From positions 840,001 to 904,000 of the forward strand of contig NZ_AP025627.1 of the NCBI RefSeq assembly GCF_022846435.1: a stretch of 64,000 bases of DNA. The letters are read 5' to 3'. Below the pieces are notes generated by a model, which saw only the letters and a list, made by a program, of their open reading frames with translations, was not told the origin of the DNA and made no database searches. Below are positions 47,911 to 58,164 of this stretch, piece by piece (the first letter of the stretch is position 1; every line of letters starts with the position of its first letter). Both the position numbers and the translations under genes were made by a program. This DNA is from Parageobacillus sp. KH3-4 (lineage in GTDB: Bacteria; Bacillota; Bacilli; Bacillales; Anoxybacillaceae).

Positions 47911-50553
47911 ATGGAGCAAAACGAGATTACGATGTCAACGAAGTACGACCATAAAGCGGTAGAAGCGAATCGCTATCAATGGTGGCTTGACGGAAAATTT
48001 TTTGAGGCGACGGGCGCTCCCGATAAAAAGCCATTTACAATCGTCATCCCGCCGCCAAATGTAACAGGGAAGCTGCATTTAGGGCATGCGTGGGATACGA
48101 CGCTGCAAGATATTATTACGCGCATGAAACGGATGCAAGGCTATGACGTGCTGTGGCTTCCGGGAATGGACCACGCCGGCATCGCCACACAGGCAAAAGT
48201 AGAAGAAAAGCTGCGCAAGCAAGGACTTTCTCGCTATGATTTAGGCCGGGAAAAGTTCCTCGAAGAAACGTGGAAATGGAAGGAAGAATATGCGAGCCAC
48301 ATCCGTCAGCAATGGGCGAAATTAGGGCTTGGCCTTGATTATACGCGCGAGCGCTTTACGTTAGACGAAGGGTTATCGAAAGCGGTGCGCGAAGTATTCG
48401 TATCGCTTTACCGAAAAGGGCTTATTTATCGCGGTGAATACATTATTAACTGGGATCCGGTCACCAAAACGGCGCTATCCGATATTGAAGTAGTTTATAA
48501 AGAAGTGAAAGGCGCGCTTTATCATATGCGCTATCCGCTTGCCGACGGCTCGGGCTACATCGAAGTGGCGACGACCCGCCCGGAAACGATGCTAGGCGAT
48601 ACGGCGGTAGCCGTTCACCCAGATGATGAGCGATATAAACATCTTATCGGCAAAACGGTGATTTTGCCGATTGTCGGCCGCGAAATTCCGATTATCGCCG
48701 ATGAATATGTCGATATGGAATTCGGTTCAGGCGCGGTGAAAATTACGCCGGCACATGACCCGAACGATTTTGAAATCGGCAACCGCCACAACTTGCCGCG
48801 CATCCTCGTCATGAACGAAGACGGCACGATGAATGAAAACGCGATGCAATATCAAGGATTGGACCGTTTCGAATGCCGCAAGCAGATCGTGAAAGATTTG
48901 CAAGAACAAGGCGTGCTCTTTAAAATCGAAGAACATGTGCATTCTGTCGGCCATAGCGAACGGAGCGGCGCAGTGGTGGAACCGTATTTGTCGACGCAAT
49001 GGTTTGTAAAAATGAAGCCGCTTGCCGAAGCAGCGATGGAGCTGCAAAAAACGGAAGGAAAAGTGCATTTTGTTCCGGAACGCTTCGAAAAAACATATTT
49101 GCATTGGCTCGAAAATATTCGCGACTGGTGCATTTCTCGCCAATTATGGTGGGGGCATCGCATCCCGGCTTGGTATCATAAAGAAACAGGTGAAATTTAT
49201 GTCGATCATGAACCGCCGGCCGATATCGAAAACTGGGAGCAAGACCCAGATGTATTAGACACATGGTTTAGCTCGGCGTTATGGCCGTTTTCGACGATGG
49301 GCTGGCCGGATACAGAGGCGCCGGATTATAAACGCTATTATCCAACTGATGTGCTTGTCACTGGATATGACATCATTTTCTTCTGGGTATCGCGCATGAT
49401 TTTCCAAGGTCTTGAATTTACTGGGAAAAGACCGTTTAAAGATGTATTAATCCACGGTCTTGTCCGCGACGCGCAAGGAAGAAAAATGAGCAAATCGCTC
49501 GGCAACGGCGTGGACCCGATGGATGTCATCGACCAGTACGGCGCTGATTCGCTTCGTTTCTTCTTGGCGACAGGAAGCGCACCGGGGCAAGATTTGCGTT
49601 TTAGCACCGAGAAAGTGGAAGCAACTTGGAATTTTGCCAATAAAATTTGGAACGCTTCCCGCTTTGCACTGATGAATATGGGCGGAATGACATACGACCA
49701 GCTCGACTTAAGCGGTGAAAAAACCGTTGCTGATCATTGGATTTTAACCCGTTTGAACGAAACGATCGAAACGGTGACAAAGCTTGCTGAAAAATACGAG
49801 TTTGGCGAAGTCGGCCGCGTATTGTACAACTTTATTTGGGACGACTTGTGCGACTGGTATATTGAAATGGCGAAACTGCCGCTTTACGGCGACGATGAGG
49901 AAGCGAAAAAGACGACGCGTTCCGTATTGGCTTATGTATTGGACAATACGATGCGCCTGCTTCACCCGTTCATGCCGTTCATTACCGAGGAAATTTGGCA
50001 GCACCTTCCACATGAAGGCGAGTCGATTACGGTAGCGAAATGGCCGGAAGTGCGCCCTGAACTTTCAAACAAAGAAGCGGCGGAAGAAATGCATCTTCTT
50101 GTTGATATTATCCGCGCAGTCCGCAACATTCGCGCCGAAGTGAACACGCCATTAAGCAAGCCAGTTAAATTGCACATTAAGGCAAAAGATGCACAAGTGC
50201 AGGCAACGCTGGAGAAAAATCGCGCGTATTTAGAACGTTTTTGCAATCCGAGCGAGCTGATCATTGCAACCGACATTCCGGTAGCGGAAAAAGCGATGAC
50301 GGCCGTCGTTACGGGCGCGGAATTGATTTTGCCGCTTGAAGGGCTTATTAACATCGACGAAGAAATCAAACGGCTTGAAAAAGAACTCGAAAAACTCAAT
50401 AAAGAAGTCGAGCGCGTGCAGAAGAAACTAAGCAACGAAGGATTCCTTACGAAAGCGCCTGCGCACGTGGTCGAAGAAGAGCGGAAAAAAGAAAAAGATT
50501 ACTTGGAAAAACGCGAGGCCGTTCGCGCGCGCCTTGCCGAATTAAAAAAATAG
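47911..50553 (+). CDS. valS: Valyl-tRNA synthetase
   Basis: 880 residues, class Ia synthetase. The HIGH motif appears as [16 protein letters not shown] (near 46-60) and KMSKS as [14 protein letters not shown] (about 525). The editing domain with [17 protein letters not shown] (about 220) removes mischarged threonine. The C-terminal coiled coil ([33 protein letters not shown]) binds tRNA. ATG 47911 follows GAAGGAGGG. The ATG at 47932 is a weaker choice. Controlled by the T-box just upstream. Confidence 0.98.
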   Translation: MEQNEITMSTKYDHKAVEANRYQWWLDGKFFEATGAPDKKPFTIVIPPPNVTGKLHLGHAWDTTLQDIITRMKRMQGYDVLWLPGMDHAGIATQAKVEEKLRKQGLSRYDLGREKFLEETWKWKEEYASHIRQQWAKLGLGLDYTRERFTLDEGLSKAVREVFVSLYRKGLIYRGEYIINWDPVTKTALSDIEVVYKEVKGALYHMRYPLADGSGYIEVATTRPETMLGDTAVAVHPDDERYKHLIGKTVILPIVGREIPIIADEYVDMEFGSGAVKITPAHDPNDFEIGNRHNLPRILVMNEDGTMNENAMQYQGLDRFECRKQIVKDLQEQGVLFKIEEHVHSVGHSERSGAVVEPYLSTQWFVKMKPLAEAAMELQKTEGKVHFVPERFEKTYLHWLENIRDWCISRQLWWGHRIPAWYHKETGEIYVDHEPPADIENWEQDPDVLDTWFSSALWPFSTMGWPDTEAPDYKRYYPTDVLVTGYDIIFFWVSRMIFQGLEFTGKRPFKDVLIHGLVRDAQGRKMSKSLGNGVDPMDVIDQYGADSLRFFLATGSAPGQDLRFSTEKVEATWNFANKIWNASRFALMNMGGMTYDQLDLSGEKTVADHWILTRLNETIETVTKLAEKYEFGEVGRVLYNFIWDDLCDWYIEMAKLPLYGDDEEAKKTTRSVLAYVLDNTMRLLHPFMPFITEEIWQHLPHEGESITVAKWPEVRPELSNKEAAEEMHLLVDIIRAVRNIRAEVNTPLSKPVKLHIKAKDAQVQATLEKNRAYLERFCNPSELIIATDIPVAEKAMTAVVTGAELILPLEGLINIDEEIKRLEKELEKLNKEVERVQKKLSNEGFLTKAPAHVVEEERKKEKDYLEKREAVRARLAELKK

Positions 50554-50580
50554 ACAACGCGTCGCCGCTTCTTTTATCAT

Positions 50581-50616
50581 GAAGACGAATCCAAGCACTT
50601 TGGATTCGTCTTTTCT
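50581..50616 (+). terminator. Terminator of valS
   Basis: Stem GAAGACGAATCCAA / TTGGATTCGTCTTTTC with a 5-nt loop and T-rich end. Confidence 0.85.
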
Positions 50617-50648
50617 CATCACATCTTAATTTTAGTTAGGGGGAAAAT

Positions 50649-51947
50649 ATGATGATTCGTACATATAAAGAAGCGCTGGAATGGATTCATGGACGTTTGC
50701 GCTTAGGAATCAAGCCGGGATTAGAACGGATGGAATGGTTGATGGAAAAGCTCGGGCATCCAGAGCGCCGCGTAAGAGCGATTCACGTTGCCGGGACGAA
50801 TGGAAAAGGTTCGACCGTTAGTTACTTGCGCCATATTTTGCAAGCGGCTGGCTATTCGGTCGGAACGTTTACTTCTCCGTATGTGGAGAAATTTAATGAA
50901 CGAATAAGCGTGAACGGCAAACCAGTTCGCGACAAAGAAATTGTCGAACTTGTGCAAGTGATTCAACCGCTTGCAGAAGAACTGGAAAAAACAGAGCTTG
51001 GCGCGCCGACAGAGTTTGAAGTGATTACGGCGATGATGTTTTATTATTTTGGGAAAAAGAACATTCAAGATGTCGTGATCATTGAGGCAGGACTCGGCGG
51101 CCGCTTCGACTCGACGAACGTGATTTATCCGATTCTTTCCATTATCACAAATATTGGTTACGATCATATGAACATTTTAGGAGAAACGCTGGAGAAAATT
51201 GCTTTTGAAAAAGCGGGAATCATTAAATCGGGCGTTCCGGTGATTACCGCGGTGAACCAGCCGGAAGCATGGACGGTGATTTCCGAAAAAGCGAAATCGC
51301 TGAAAGCGAAAACATATCGATTGGAAGAAGACTTTTTTATTGTCCGTCATGAATCGGCAGAGGATGGCGAACGTTTTTCGGTAGAGACGATATTTTCGCA
51401 ATATCCAGATTTAAAAATAACGATGTTCGGCAAACATCAAGTACAAAACGCGGCAGTAGCCGTGATGGCGGCGGAGTATTTGCGGATGTGCTATTCGTTT
51501 TTGATTGAAAGAGAACATATTTATGAAGGACTGGAAAAGGCGAAATGGGTCGGACGGTTTGAACGGGTAAGCGATAAGCCGCTGATCATCATCGACGGCG
51601 CTCACAACGAGGAAGGCATTCATAGTCTCATTGATACGGTGCATTCGCATTATCCAAACAAAGATGTTCACGTGTTATTTGCCGCGTTGGCGGATAAACC
51701 GCTTGATCAAATGATTCCGCCGCTTGCTGGAATCGCGAAAACGATAACGTTTACGTCGTTTGATTTTCCGCGCGCCGCATCCGCCGAGCAGCTTGCTATG
51801 TTGTGCGAACATCCGAACAAAGTGGCGACGGATGATTGGAAAGGCTGGATTAAAGAAAAGAAAAAACAAAAACAAAGCGACGCCCTTTTCTTAATTACCG
51901 GATCGCTTTACTTTATTGCGGAAGTGAGAAAGTTTTTAAAAAAGTAA
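50649..51947 (+). CDS. folC: Folylpolyglutamate synthase / dihydrofolate synthase
   Basis: 432 residues, Mur-ligase fold. It adds glutamates to folates and may also make dihydrofolate. The ATP loop AGTNGKGSTVSYLRHI (about residue 50), the omega loop TSPYVEKFNERISVNG, IEAGLGGRFDSTNVI, and IIDGAHNEEGI in the C-lobe are seen. ATG 50649 or 50652 behind AGGGGGA. It follows valS as in B. subtilis. The next gene begins the accessory pilus region. Confidence 0.96.
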   Translation: MMIRTYKEALEWIHGRLRLGIKPGLERMEWLMEKLGHPERRVRAIHVAGTNGKGSTVSYLRHILQAAGYSVGTFTSPYVEKFNERISVNGKPVRDKEIVELVQVIQPLAEELEKTELGAPTEFEVITAMMFYYFGKKNIQDVVIIEAGLGGRFDSTNVIYPILSIITNIGYDHMNILGETLEKIAFEKAGIIKSGVPVITAVNQPEAWTVISEKAKSLKAKTYRLEEDFFIVRHESAEDGERFSVETIFSQYPDLKITMFGKHQVQNAAVAVMAAEYLRMCYSFLIEREHIYEGLEKAKWVGRFERVSDKPLIIIDGAHNEEGIHSLIDTVHSHYPNKDVHVLFAALADKPLDQMIPPLAGIAKTITFTSFDFPRAASAEQLAMLCEHPNKVATDDWKGWIKEKKKQKQSDALFLITGSLYFIAEVRKFLKK

Positions 51948-51968
51948 TAACATTGCCATGAAGACCAT

Positions 51969-51977
51969 TGGTATAAT
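51969..51977 (+). promoter_or_regulatory. Extended -10 promoter of the VWA-protein gene
   Basis: TGGTATAAT, an extended -10 element with no clear -35, 40 nt before the start codon. Confidence 0.55.
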
Positions 51978-52016
51978 AAAAGAAAAATAGTACTTTGGAA
52001 GGGGGAGGGGAGGAGT

Positions 52017-55000
52017 GTGGCATTATGGCGAAAATTCATATCATTGATTGGAATTTTCGTGATGATAGTGGGCTTTTTTCATATCAGCGCGCAGTCGGCG
52101 CGGGCGGATGACAAAAAAGAAGGTACTATTACTTTAGTAACGGATGAAAAAATTGAAGGATGGGCGACAGCTCCGGGCGAAGGGAACGGAAAAGGAAACA
52201 CGATCAGCCATTTTGATGTCCGCATTAACGTAAAGGGACAGGAAAATGCAGCGGTAAGCTATCGCGTAGACGCGGTTGAAGCACCGTCCGACCGAAACGG
52301 CGAGAAAAAATATACGTTTTCGCTCGATATGACCGGCAAATGGCCGGCGGTGCAAGCAGAAACGGTGACATACGAAATTGTCGTTGTTGCCTATCGAGAG
52401 AACGGAGAATATTTTTCTTTTCCATCTGTCCCTTATGAATACGTGAAAAGAAGTTCCCAAAGCAGCACATATTTAGACTTTAATTTTGCATCGTCGCAAA
52501 AAGAATATGCAAAGCCGCCGAACGGGGACGCGCAAGGGAGATTGGATGTAACGTTAACTCCAAAAGGAAGAGTGGACAATATCGTTCGCCCGCCAATCGA
52601 TGTCGTGTTTGTGTTTGACGTGTCAGGATCGATGACGCTGATGAAGCTTCAAAGCGCAAAATATGCACTTCAGTCTGCCGTCGATTATTTCAAAGCGAAC
52701 GCCAACCCGAATGACCGATTTGCTCTCGTTCCGTTTTCCGACGACGTTCAATACAATAAGGTCGTGCCATTTCCTACCGGAGCATATGACGTCAAGCAAC
52801 ATTTAGATTGGATTGCGACCGTAGCTAACAGTCTTCGTGCAGATGGCGGAACGAACTATACGCAGGCACTGCAGCAAGCTCAATCGTTTTTTAACGACCC
52901 AACCCGGAAGAAATATATCATTTTTTTAACGGATGGGATGCCGACAGTGTCGGTGGCAAAGGAACCGATTACGTATACAGTCTGTGAAGGAAAGGGTCGG
53001 AAAACGTGTAGACAAGTCACGGAAGATTTAGACGTACAATATATTTTATATTCCAATGGCATAACGGCAACTCAAACTATCTATTATCCTGATAAACCAG
53101 AAACAGAGACATATTGGGACAGAACAAAATATAGAGAATTTGAAGAAAAAATCCGTTTACATGGAATTAATGTTGCCAAAACCCTTGGCATGAACAACAT
53201 TACACTATATTCTATCGGCTTTGGCAATCATCAAGAAGTCGATATGGGCTATTTGGAAAAGTTGTCATCGACAGCAGGCGGACAAGCGAAACAAGGGACG
53301 CCACAAAGCTTAACGGAAATTTTCCAGCAGTTTTCGAAGCTGGCGACCGATCCGGTATTAAGCGGAACGATAAAAATTCCGCTAACCTCGTTTGGCGGAA
53401 ACGTGGAAATCGCCGAGACGGAGCAAGTTTGGCTCGATGAGAAAAAAGAAAACGCGTATATTGCGTTTTCTATTCCGTATAAAGCAGGGCAGCCGGCACC
53501 GCCGCCGGTCAATATTCCGATTCCTGTATTGTTTAAAGCAAACGGGGCATATACGTTTACCGCGGAATTGACGTATCGCGATATATACGGCGCAGAACAG
53601 CCGCCGATCACGAGATCAGTCACGGTCGTTGTCAAAGACGAAGTTCCGCCATCGTTTGACGGAACGGTGACGCTAGAAGGAATCACGCGTGACGTAGACG
53701 ACTTAGTGAAATTCGGCAATACAGACGATGATTCGAACCGTTTCAAGGCACATTATTCACTAACTGCCATTGGCTATGTCGGAAGCGCGTCCGGAAACAT
53801 AAGCAACATCAAATTGATTCAGCCGCTTCCAGACGGAATTACGGTTGTTCCGTCACAAAACGTGACCGTATATACGGAAAACGGCGTGCAGTATGCCGAA
53901 ATTGCGTTTCCAAATACGGTCATCGACTATAAGCAATTAAATAACAACGAGATTACCGGCGAAATGACGCTTCAAGCGAATTGGGCGATGGAAGGGGTGC
54001 AGCTGCCGCCGGCTATCGTTTCGTTCCAAGATAGCAAATACGGCGCGCGGACATCGTCATTAAAGGCTCCTTCCCAGCGGATTGAAATGAAAGTCCGCTT
54101 GCGTGAATCGCCTGATATGTATTACGAAGGAGACAGCCGCGGTCTTATTACAAAATGGCAAGAGTTTGATTCAGCGACCAATTTGCTTGGAATGACGAAA
54201 CATCCGAACGATTATGGGTTGCTGACGCTTCCGGTGAAGGCGCTGCAATTTAAGGAAGACAGCGATTCTGTTCTTCTCGTTACGTACAATAACGGTGAGA
54301 CGGTGGAGCTATATTTAAAACCACGCGTGGCAATTATAGCCGCAGACGACCAGCAAATCCCAAGTGGCGCGACTGTTACCGAACCGGTAACCGTTAAAGT
54401 AACAGGGCGTGTCGCAGGAGAAGGGGTCACGTACGAATACAAAATCGAAAATTCCAAGCAAAGCAGCGATTGGGCGACGCTTTCTTCGCCGTATGAAATT
54501 CCGGTCACTTCGGACGGAACATCGACGATATACGTGAAGGCAAAAGGCGGCCTAACGAAAGGGGACGGCATTACGACTGTATCGCTTACGTATATTAAGC
54601 TGATTCGCCAATTAACATTAGGAGACTATAAACAAACGATGGAAATCGGCGAAACGCAGACAATTCCGGTAACGATTGTGCCAAGCGACGCGACAAACAA
54701 AACATTGCAGTGGATTTCAAGCAATCCGGACGTCGCGACGGTGGAGGATGGAACAGTCACTGCCATTCAGCCGGGAACGGTAGAGATTACGGTGAGGGCG
54801 GTGGATGGAAGCGATGTTTCAGCGACGGCGACGATTACGGTGATCGATCCGTTTGTTCCATTAGAAGCGATCCGTTTCCAACAACCGATTATATATATGA
54901 CAGTCGGAGAAAAAGTGGACGTTGCCTCCATCTTGACGTTTATTCCAAATAACGCGACAAACAAAAACATCCAGTCTGTCGCATCGGGTGCACCAGAATA

Positions 55001-55190
55001 TGTAAGTGTGGAAAAAGAGCAAGGAAGATGGTATATCGTCGCGAAAGATGTCGGATACTCGGCCATTACCGCCATCGCGGAGGAAAAAACGAAAGACGGT
55101 CAAGATATTCAAGATTCGATGACGGTCATCGTTCAAGAAAAAACATCCCCAGGCGGCGGTGACGAGGAAAGTGGGAAGAACAGATGGTAA
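52017..55190 (+). CDS. Secreted VWA-domain protein with Big2 domains, candidate pilus-tip adhesin
   Basis: 1057 residues. Signal peptide at 1-30 (helix then QSARA, cut before DDKKEG). A beta-rich domain follows, then a von Willebrand A domain at about 193-445 with the metal-site DVSGS (201-205), GGTNYTQAL (Thr near 280) and FLTDGMPT. A two-cysteine insert sits inside it (VCEGKGRKTC, about 322-331). Mixed beta domains lead to a Big2 domain at about 866-941 and a second related one at about 944-1043. There is no LPXTG motif or C-terminal membrane helix, so it is released or held by a partner. GTG 52017 has GGGGAGGGGAGG upstream. It faces the prepilin genes, suggesting a PilY1-like tip protein. 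The adhesin role is inferred. Confidence 0.8.
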   Translation: MALWRKFISLIGIFVMIVGFFHISAQSARADDKKEGTITLVTDEKIEGWATAPGEGNGKGNTISHFDVRINVKGQENAAVSYRVDAVEAPSDRNGEKKYTFSLDMTGKWPAVQAETVTYEIVVVAYRENGEYFSFPSVPYEYVKRSSQSSTYLDFNFASSQKEYAKPPNGDAQGRLDVTLTPKGRVDNIVRPPIDVVFVFDVSGSMTLMKLQSAKYALQSAVDYFKANANPNDRFALVPFSDDVQYNKVVPFPTGAYDVKQHLDWIATVANSLRADGGTNYTQALQQAQSFFNDPTRKKYIIFLTDGMPTVSVAKEPITYTVCEGKGRKTCRQVTEDLDVQYILYSNGITATQTIYYPDKPETETYWDRTKYREFEEKIRLHGINVAKTLGMNNITLYSIGFGNHQEVDMGYLEKLSSTAGGQAKQGTPQSLTEIFQQFSKLATDPVLSGTIKIPLTSFGGNVEIAETEQVWLDEKKENAYIAFSIPYKAGQPAPPPVNIPIPVLFKANGAYTFTAELTYRDIYGAEQPPITRSVTVVVKDEVPPSFDGTVTLEGITRDVDDLVKFGNTDDDSNRFKAHYSLTAIGYVGSASGNISNIKLIQPLPDGITVVPSQNVTVYTENGVQYAEIAFPNTVIDYKQLNNNEITGEMTLQANWAMEGVQLPPAIVSFQDSKYGARTSSLKAPSQRIEMKVRLRESPDMYYEGDSRGLITKWQEFDSATNLLGMTKHPNDYGLLTLPVKALQFKEDSDSVLLVTYNNGETVELYLKPRVAIIAADDQQIPSGATVTEPVTVKVTGRVAGEGVTYEYKIENSKQSSDWATLSSPYEIPVTSDGTSTIYVKAKGGLTKGDGITTVSLTYIKLIRQLTLGDYKQTMEIGETQTIPVTIVPSDATNKTLQWISSNPDVATVEDGTVTAIQPGTVEITVRAVDGSDVSATATITVIDPFVPLEAIRFQQPIIYMTVGEKVDVASILTFIPNNATNKNIQSVASGAPEYVSVEKEQGRWYIVAKDVGYSAITAIAEEKTKDGQDIQDSMTVIVQEKTSPGGGDEESGKNRW

Positions 55191-55196
55191 CATGTA

Positions 55197-55232
55197 AAAA
55201 CGACATAGGGGTGAGGCTCCCTATGTCGTTTT
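55197..55232. terminator. Bidirectional terminator between the VWA gene and the prepilin genes
   Basis: 14-bp stem AAAACGACATAGGG / CCCTATGTCGTTTT with an 8-nt loop. The A and T arms serve both strands. Confidence 0.9.
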
Positions 55233-56862
55233 ATTTTACGATTAGTTTATCAACGACAAGATTTAATTTTTTGACAAACGGCAATCCTTCTCCGCGATTG
55301 ATAAATACCGATGGGTCATGATGAATGATAAAGCGCGCCTCCTCTTTTTGATCGAGCGACGGAGGCGGTGTAAACGAGATGGAGCCGCCTTGTTGTGGTT
55401 TTGTTGCGGCGCCGCGATAGGCGTTGATCACAAGCCCGGAGACGTCGGCGTCGGGGGCTTTGCCTGACGTGTTGCCGCGGGCGAACAAGCCGCCTCGAAT
55501 GTGGATGTACGAGCCGACAGCATAGACAGTCGCATTGCTGTCGGTATAAAAGTATCCTTTTAAATTCGGCTCGTCTTTAAATTCGTTTTCAAACTCATTG
55601 ATTCGCGCGATTTCCAACGCTCCTTTGGAAAGAAGCACGACTTCTTTATCATTCCAGCCGGCAATGTTAGCGTTGTAAATCAACGTGTGCCCAGGGGCGT
55701 TTGGCGAATCAAGCGGCCCAAAGACGTAAATCGTCGAATCGAGCTCTATATCGCCGCTGATTGTCAAATTGCCGAACACAATGATATTTCCCCGCACTTT
55801 CGTTGGCGTGTTAACGCTGTTTCCTAAAAATAAATCGCCGTTTATAATCAGCCATTTATTTTGTAAATTAAGCTCTCCACGGTCAAGGAAAAATAGCGAA
55901 GAATCTTCGGATTGAAGAATTACTGATCGATCGATTGAATCGATCTTTTCGCGTAATTCCGAAACGCTCTTCAAGACAGCAAAGTTGTCTTGGGCTTGCA
56001 GCTCATGGAAAAGTTGGTCGGTGCTTTTATTAATATAAGCAGTATATTCTTGACTAAATGTTTCTATTCCCGCTGCGTTTAACAATTTATCTTTTACGGT
56101 CCAGTCAAAATCAACATCAATAAATTCCTCGCGTTCTTTCTGAATGGAAGGGGCTTGGGATTGAAAGCGAACGTCATTAGAATAATTTTCCTCAATGCGC
56201 TGAAAAACATTGTCCTTAATGTTATAACACGCGTTTTTTTTATGGTCACAAGAATAATAACTTCCATTGACAAACAATACGCTATTTTTGCTCGTTGTCG
56301 GAAACGATGTTCGTTCCATGTATTTTTTCGAATTGTTGATGTAATTGGCGACATTTGTCACATAGGCGTTTTTTCCAGCGTAAATATTTCCGTCAATATA
56401 CGCCCCGCCGTCTAAAACAACGTCTTCTTTCGAACCAAGTGCATATTTCAAAAAGCTTGGCGTATTCGTCAAAATCACCCGTCTTTCCACCGTTTTGCTG
56501 CCGTACGGTTTAGAAAGCAAAAAAACGCGGGTGAACAATTTATTACGATCGATATCTTTTGCTGTTACGTCCTGAATCTTTACCCCATAGCGCCGCGCTA
56601 AATCAGGGAACAGCGCAGCTAATTGTGTGTCCAGATTTCTAGGAGTAGACAATTCAAAAGAAGGATTCGAAATAGCTACCTTTATTTCCGCGACCGCTTC
56701 TTCAATTGCTTGCGTTGCTTCGTGAAGCGATTCGACGTCTTCCACGCGCATTTCCGTAAATCGCGCTTGGTAAATCGCAACAGACAAAATGGTTAAGCCA
56801 AGAAGGAAAAAAATGGAGATAACCAGCATCGCGACTACTAAGCTATATCCTTTTTCGTTCAT
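55231..56862 (-). CDS. PilX-like prepilin protein with a large, probably beta-helical body
   Basis: 543 residues. The N-terminus MNEKGYSLVVAMLVISIFFLLGLTILSVAIYQ is a short basic leader, Gly, then a hydrophobic helix like type IV prepilins. The usual Glu at +5 is absent (Val/Ala there), as in PilX_N-type minor pilins. The body has runs such as VVLDGGAYIDGNIYAGKNAYV and WLIINGDLFLGNS...VRGNIIVFGNLTISGDIELDSTIYVFGPL, a repeat style seen in right-handed beta-helix or bactofilin-like folds. AAGGGAAGTG precedes the ATG. It is the last of three minus-strand pilin-like genes and likely forms part of the pilus tip. Fold and role are inferred. Confidence 0.75.
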   Translation of the reverse strand: MNEKGYSLVVAMLVISIFFLLGLTILSVAIYQARFTEMRVEDVESLHEATQAIEEAVAEIKVAISNPSFELSTPRNLDTQLAALFPDLARRYGVKIQDVTAKDIDRNKLFTRVFLLSKPYGSKTVERRVILTNTPSFLKYALGSKEDVVLDGGAYIDGNIYAGKNAYVTNVANYINNSKKYMERTSFPTTSKNSVLFVNGSYYSCDHKKNACYNIKDNVFQRIEENYSNDVRFQSQAPSIQKEREEFIDVDFDWTVKDKLLNAAGIETFSQEYTAYINKSTDQLFHELQAQDNFAVLKSVSELREKIDSIDRSVILQSEDSSLFFLDRGELNLQNKWLIINGDLFLGNSVNTPTKVRGNIIVFGNLTISGDIELDSTIYVFGPLDSPNAPGHTLIYNANIAGWNDKEVVLLSKGALEIARINEFENEFKDEPNLKGYFYTDSNATVYAVGSYIHIRGGLFARGNTSGKAPDADVSGLVINAYRGAATKPQQGGSISFTPPPSLDQKEEARFIIHHDPSVFINRGEGLPFVKKLNLVVDKLIVK

Positions 56863-56875
56863 GCGCCCACTTCCC

Positions 56876-57451
56876 TTAAAAGCCGAATTCCGTCTTTAAT
56901 GTAAACGGTTGGATATACAGCAAATCGTCCGGATCGTCATGGTCGCGGTCTTGGATGGCAAGCATAATGGTAACGACGCCGCTGCGGCAAATATTTTCTT
57001 CTTGTTTGGCACAGCTGTAAGAAAACTCCGATTGGTCCGCAACGATTTTTAAACGGTTCGAATGCAGCTGTTCTCCATCGACGACAATCGAGCCATCTTG
57101 CAAGGCAACAGTAAATGTTTCGAGAGTTGGTTTTGGCTCTTCTTTGACCATGCCGAGAGAAGGATCGATCACTTTTTGTTTATCGCTCACAAATACGATT
57201 TGTGCATTTGCCGTTTGGCCTTGGTCCATCGCGATTCCGTCCGGCGCAAACTCGTGAAGTTTATTCATGATGGCGGCGACAATATAATCAGCTTCGCTGC
57301 GCAGTTGATTTTCGATGTTAATGCGCTTGTATGCGTTAAGCCCGCTGAGAAACACTCCATAGATGGAAGCGATGACAATGGAGGAGATCGAAATCGCCGC
57401 CAACAGCTCCACGAGCGATAGTCCTTTTGCGTTATTAACGTATCGTTTCAT
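56876..57451 (-). CDS. Type IV prepilin-like protein (minor pilin)
   Basis: 191 residues. Class III signal: MKRYVNNAKG then LSLVELLAAISISSIVIASIYGVFLSG, with Glu at +5 and a long hydrophobic helix, so a prepilin peptidase should cut after the Gly and methylate the next residue. The rest is a small globular domain with a Cys pair (SCAKQEENIC). ATG at 57451 with AAGGTG upstream, or TTG at 57457. It overlaps the upstream prepilin gene by 17 bp. The exact minor-pilin class is not recognised. Confidence 0.85.
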   Translation of the reverse strand: MKRYVNNAKGLSLVELLAAISISSIVIASIYGVFLSGLNAYKRINIENQLRSEADYIVAAIMNKLHEFAPDGIAMDQGQTANAQIVFVSDKQKVIDPSLGMVKEEPKPTLETFTVALQDGSIVVDGEQLHSNRLKIVADQSEFSYSCAKQEENICRSGVVTIMLAIQDRDHDDPDDLLYIQPFTLKTEFGF

Positions 57452-58049
57452 TGGCAATCACACCTTCTAGCCACTCTGAATCATCCACGCGATCTCCCCA
57501 GCGGACAATCACGTAAATTTTCAGCAAATAGTTTTGCAGCTTTGGATCCGGATTTTTTATGCTCTCTTCGCTAATTCTTTTTTTTAAGGATGCTGGAAAT
57601 TCTTCCGGAGGAGATTCCCGTAATTTGTCCCATGTCTTGCTGTCATTATATGGAACGAGAAACACATGAATGCGCGTTTCATCGTAAGCAACGTTATTGA
57701 TGGTCGGGCCCAGAATCTTTTTGCAGGCTTGTTCGTTATCGCCAAACAACGGCAAGTCGTCGCAGTAAGAAGCATCCAGATGGACAAACGGTTTGTCCGA
57801 ACGCTGTATTTCGTTGTCAACGTATTGTTTCAACGCCGCGAAATCAAGGCGCTCCATATAGGCCAATACGCCGCGGGCGATGTTGATGGCGACCGTTTTT
57901 CCTTGGTTGTAAGTCGTATATTTCATGGCATTCGTAAAAAAGGAAAACATTCCTATTGCGACGATGGACAAAATCGTGATGGACGCTAGCACTTCCATTA
58001 AGGTGAAGCCTTTTGAGGCGCGGGTTGCAGAAAAATTCTTTTCCTCCAT
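57435..58049 (-). CDS. Type IV prepilin-like protein (minor pilin, PilV/GspI-like)
   Basis: 205 residues. Leader EEKNFSATRASKG then FTLMEVLASITILSIVAIGMFSFFTNAM, a clear prepilin peptidase site (G followed by FTLMEVLAS). The leader is moderately long. The C-terminal domain has a Cys pair (ASYCDDLPLFGDNEQACKKILG) typical of pilin D-loops. ATG at 58049 has AGAAGGG upstream. A start further upstream at 58091 is in frame but lacks a ribosome site. First gene of the minus-strand set, divergent from the next gene. Confidence 0.85.
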   Translation of the reverse strand: MEEKNFSATRASKGFTLMEVLASITILSIVAIGMFSFFTNAMKYTTYNQGKTVAINIARGVLAYMERLDFAALKQYVDNEIQRSDKPFVHLDASYCDDLPLFGDNEQACKKILGPTINNVAYDETRIHVFLVPYNDSKTWDKLRESPPEEFPASLKKRISEESIKNPDPKLQNYLLKIYVIVRWGDRVDDSEWLEGVIANETIR

Positions 58050-58164
58050 TGGACATGCCCTTCTTTCAAAATATGTAACTTTATTATACAATATGTTAGA
58101 GCCAAGTTTGCGTTATTTTTAGGAAATTTGTCTTATATAATGGTGCGGGAAACGGGGTGAAACA

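Noticed and set aside
58082-58141. Divergent sigma-A promoters between the prepilin set and the 474-residue protein gene
   Set aside because: TATAAT hexamers exist on both strands (58136 plus; 58087-58082 minus) but neither has a -35 at an acceptable distance.
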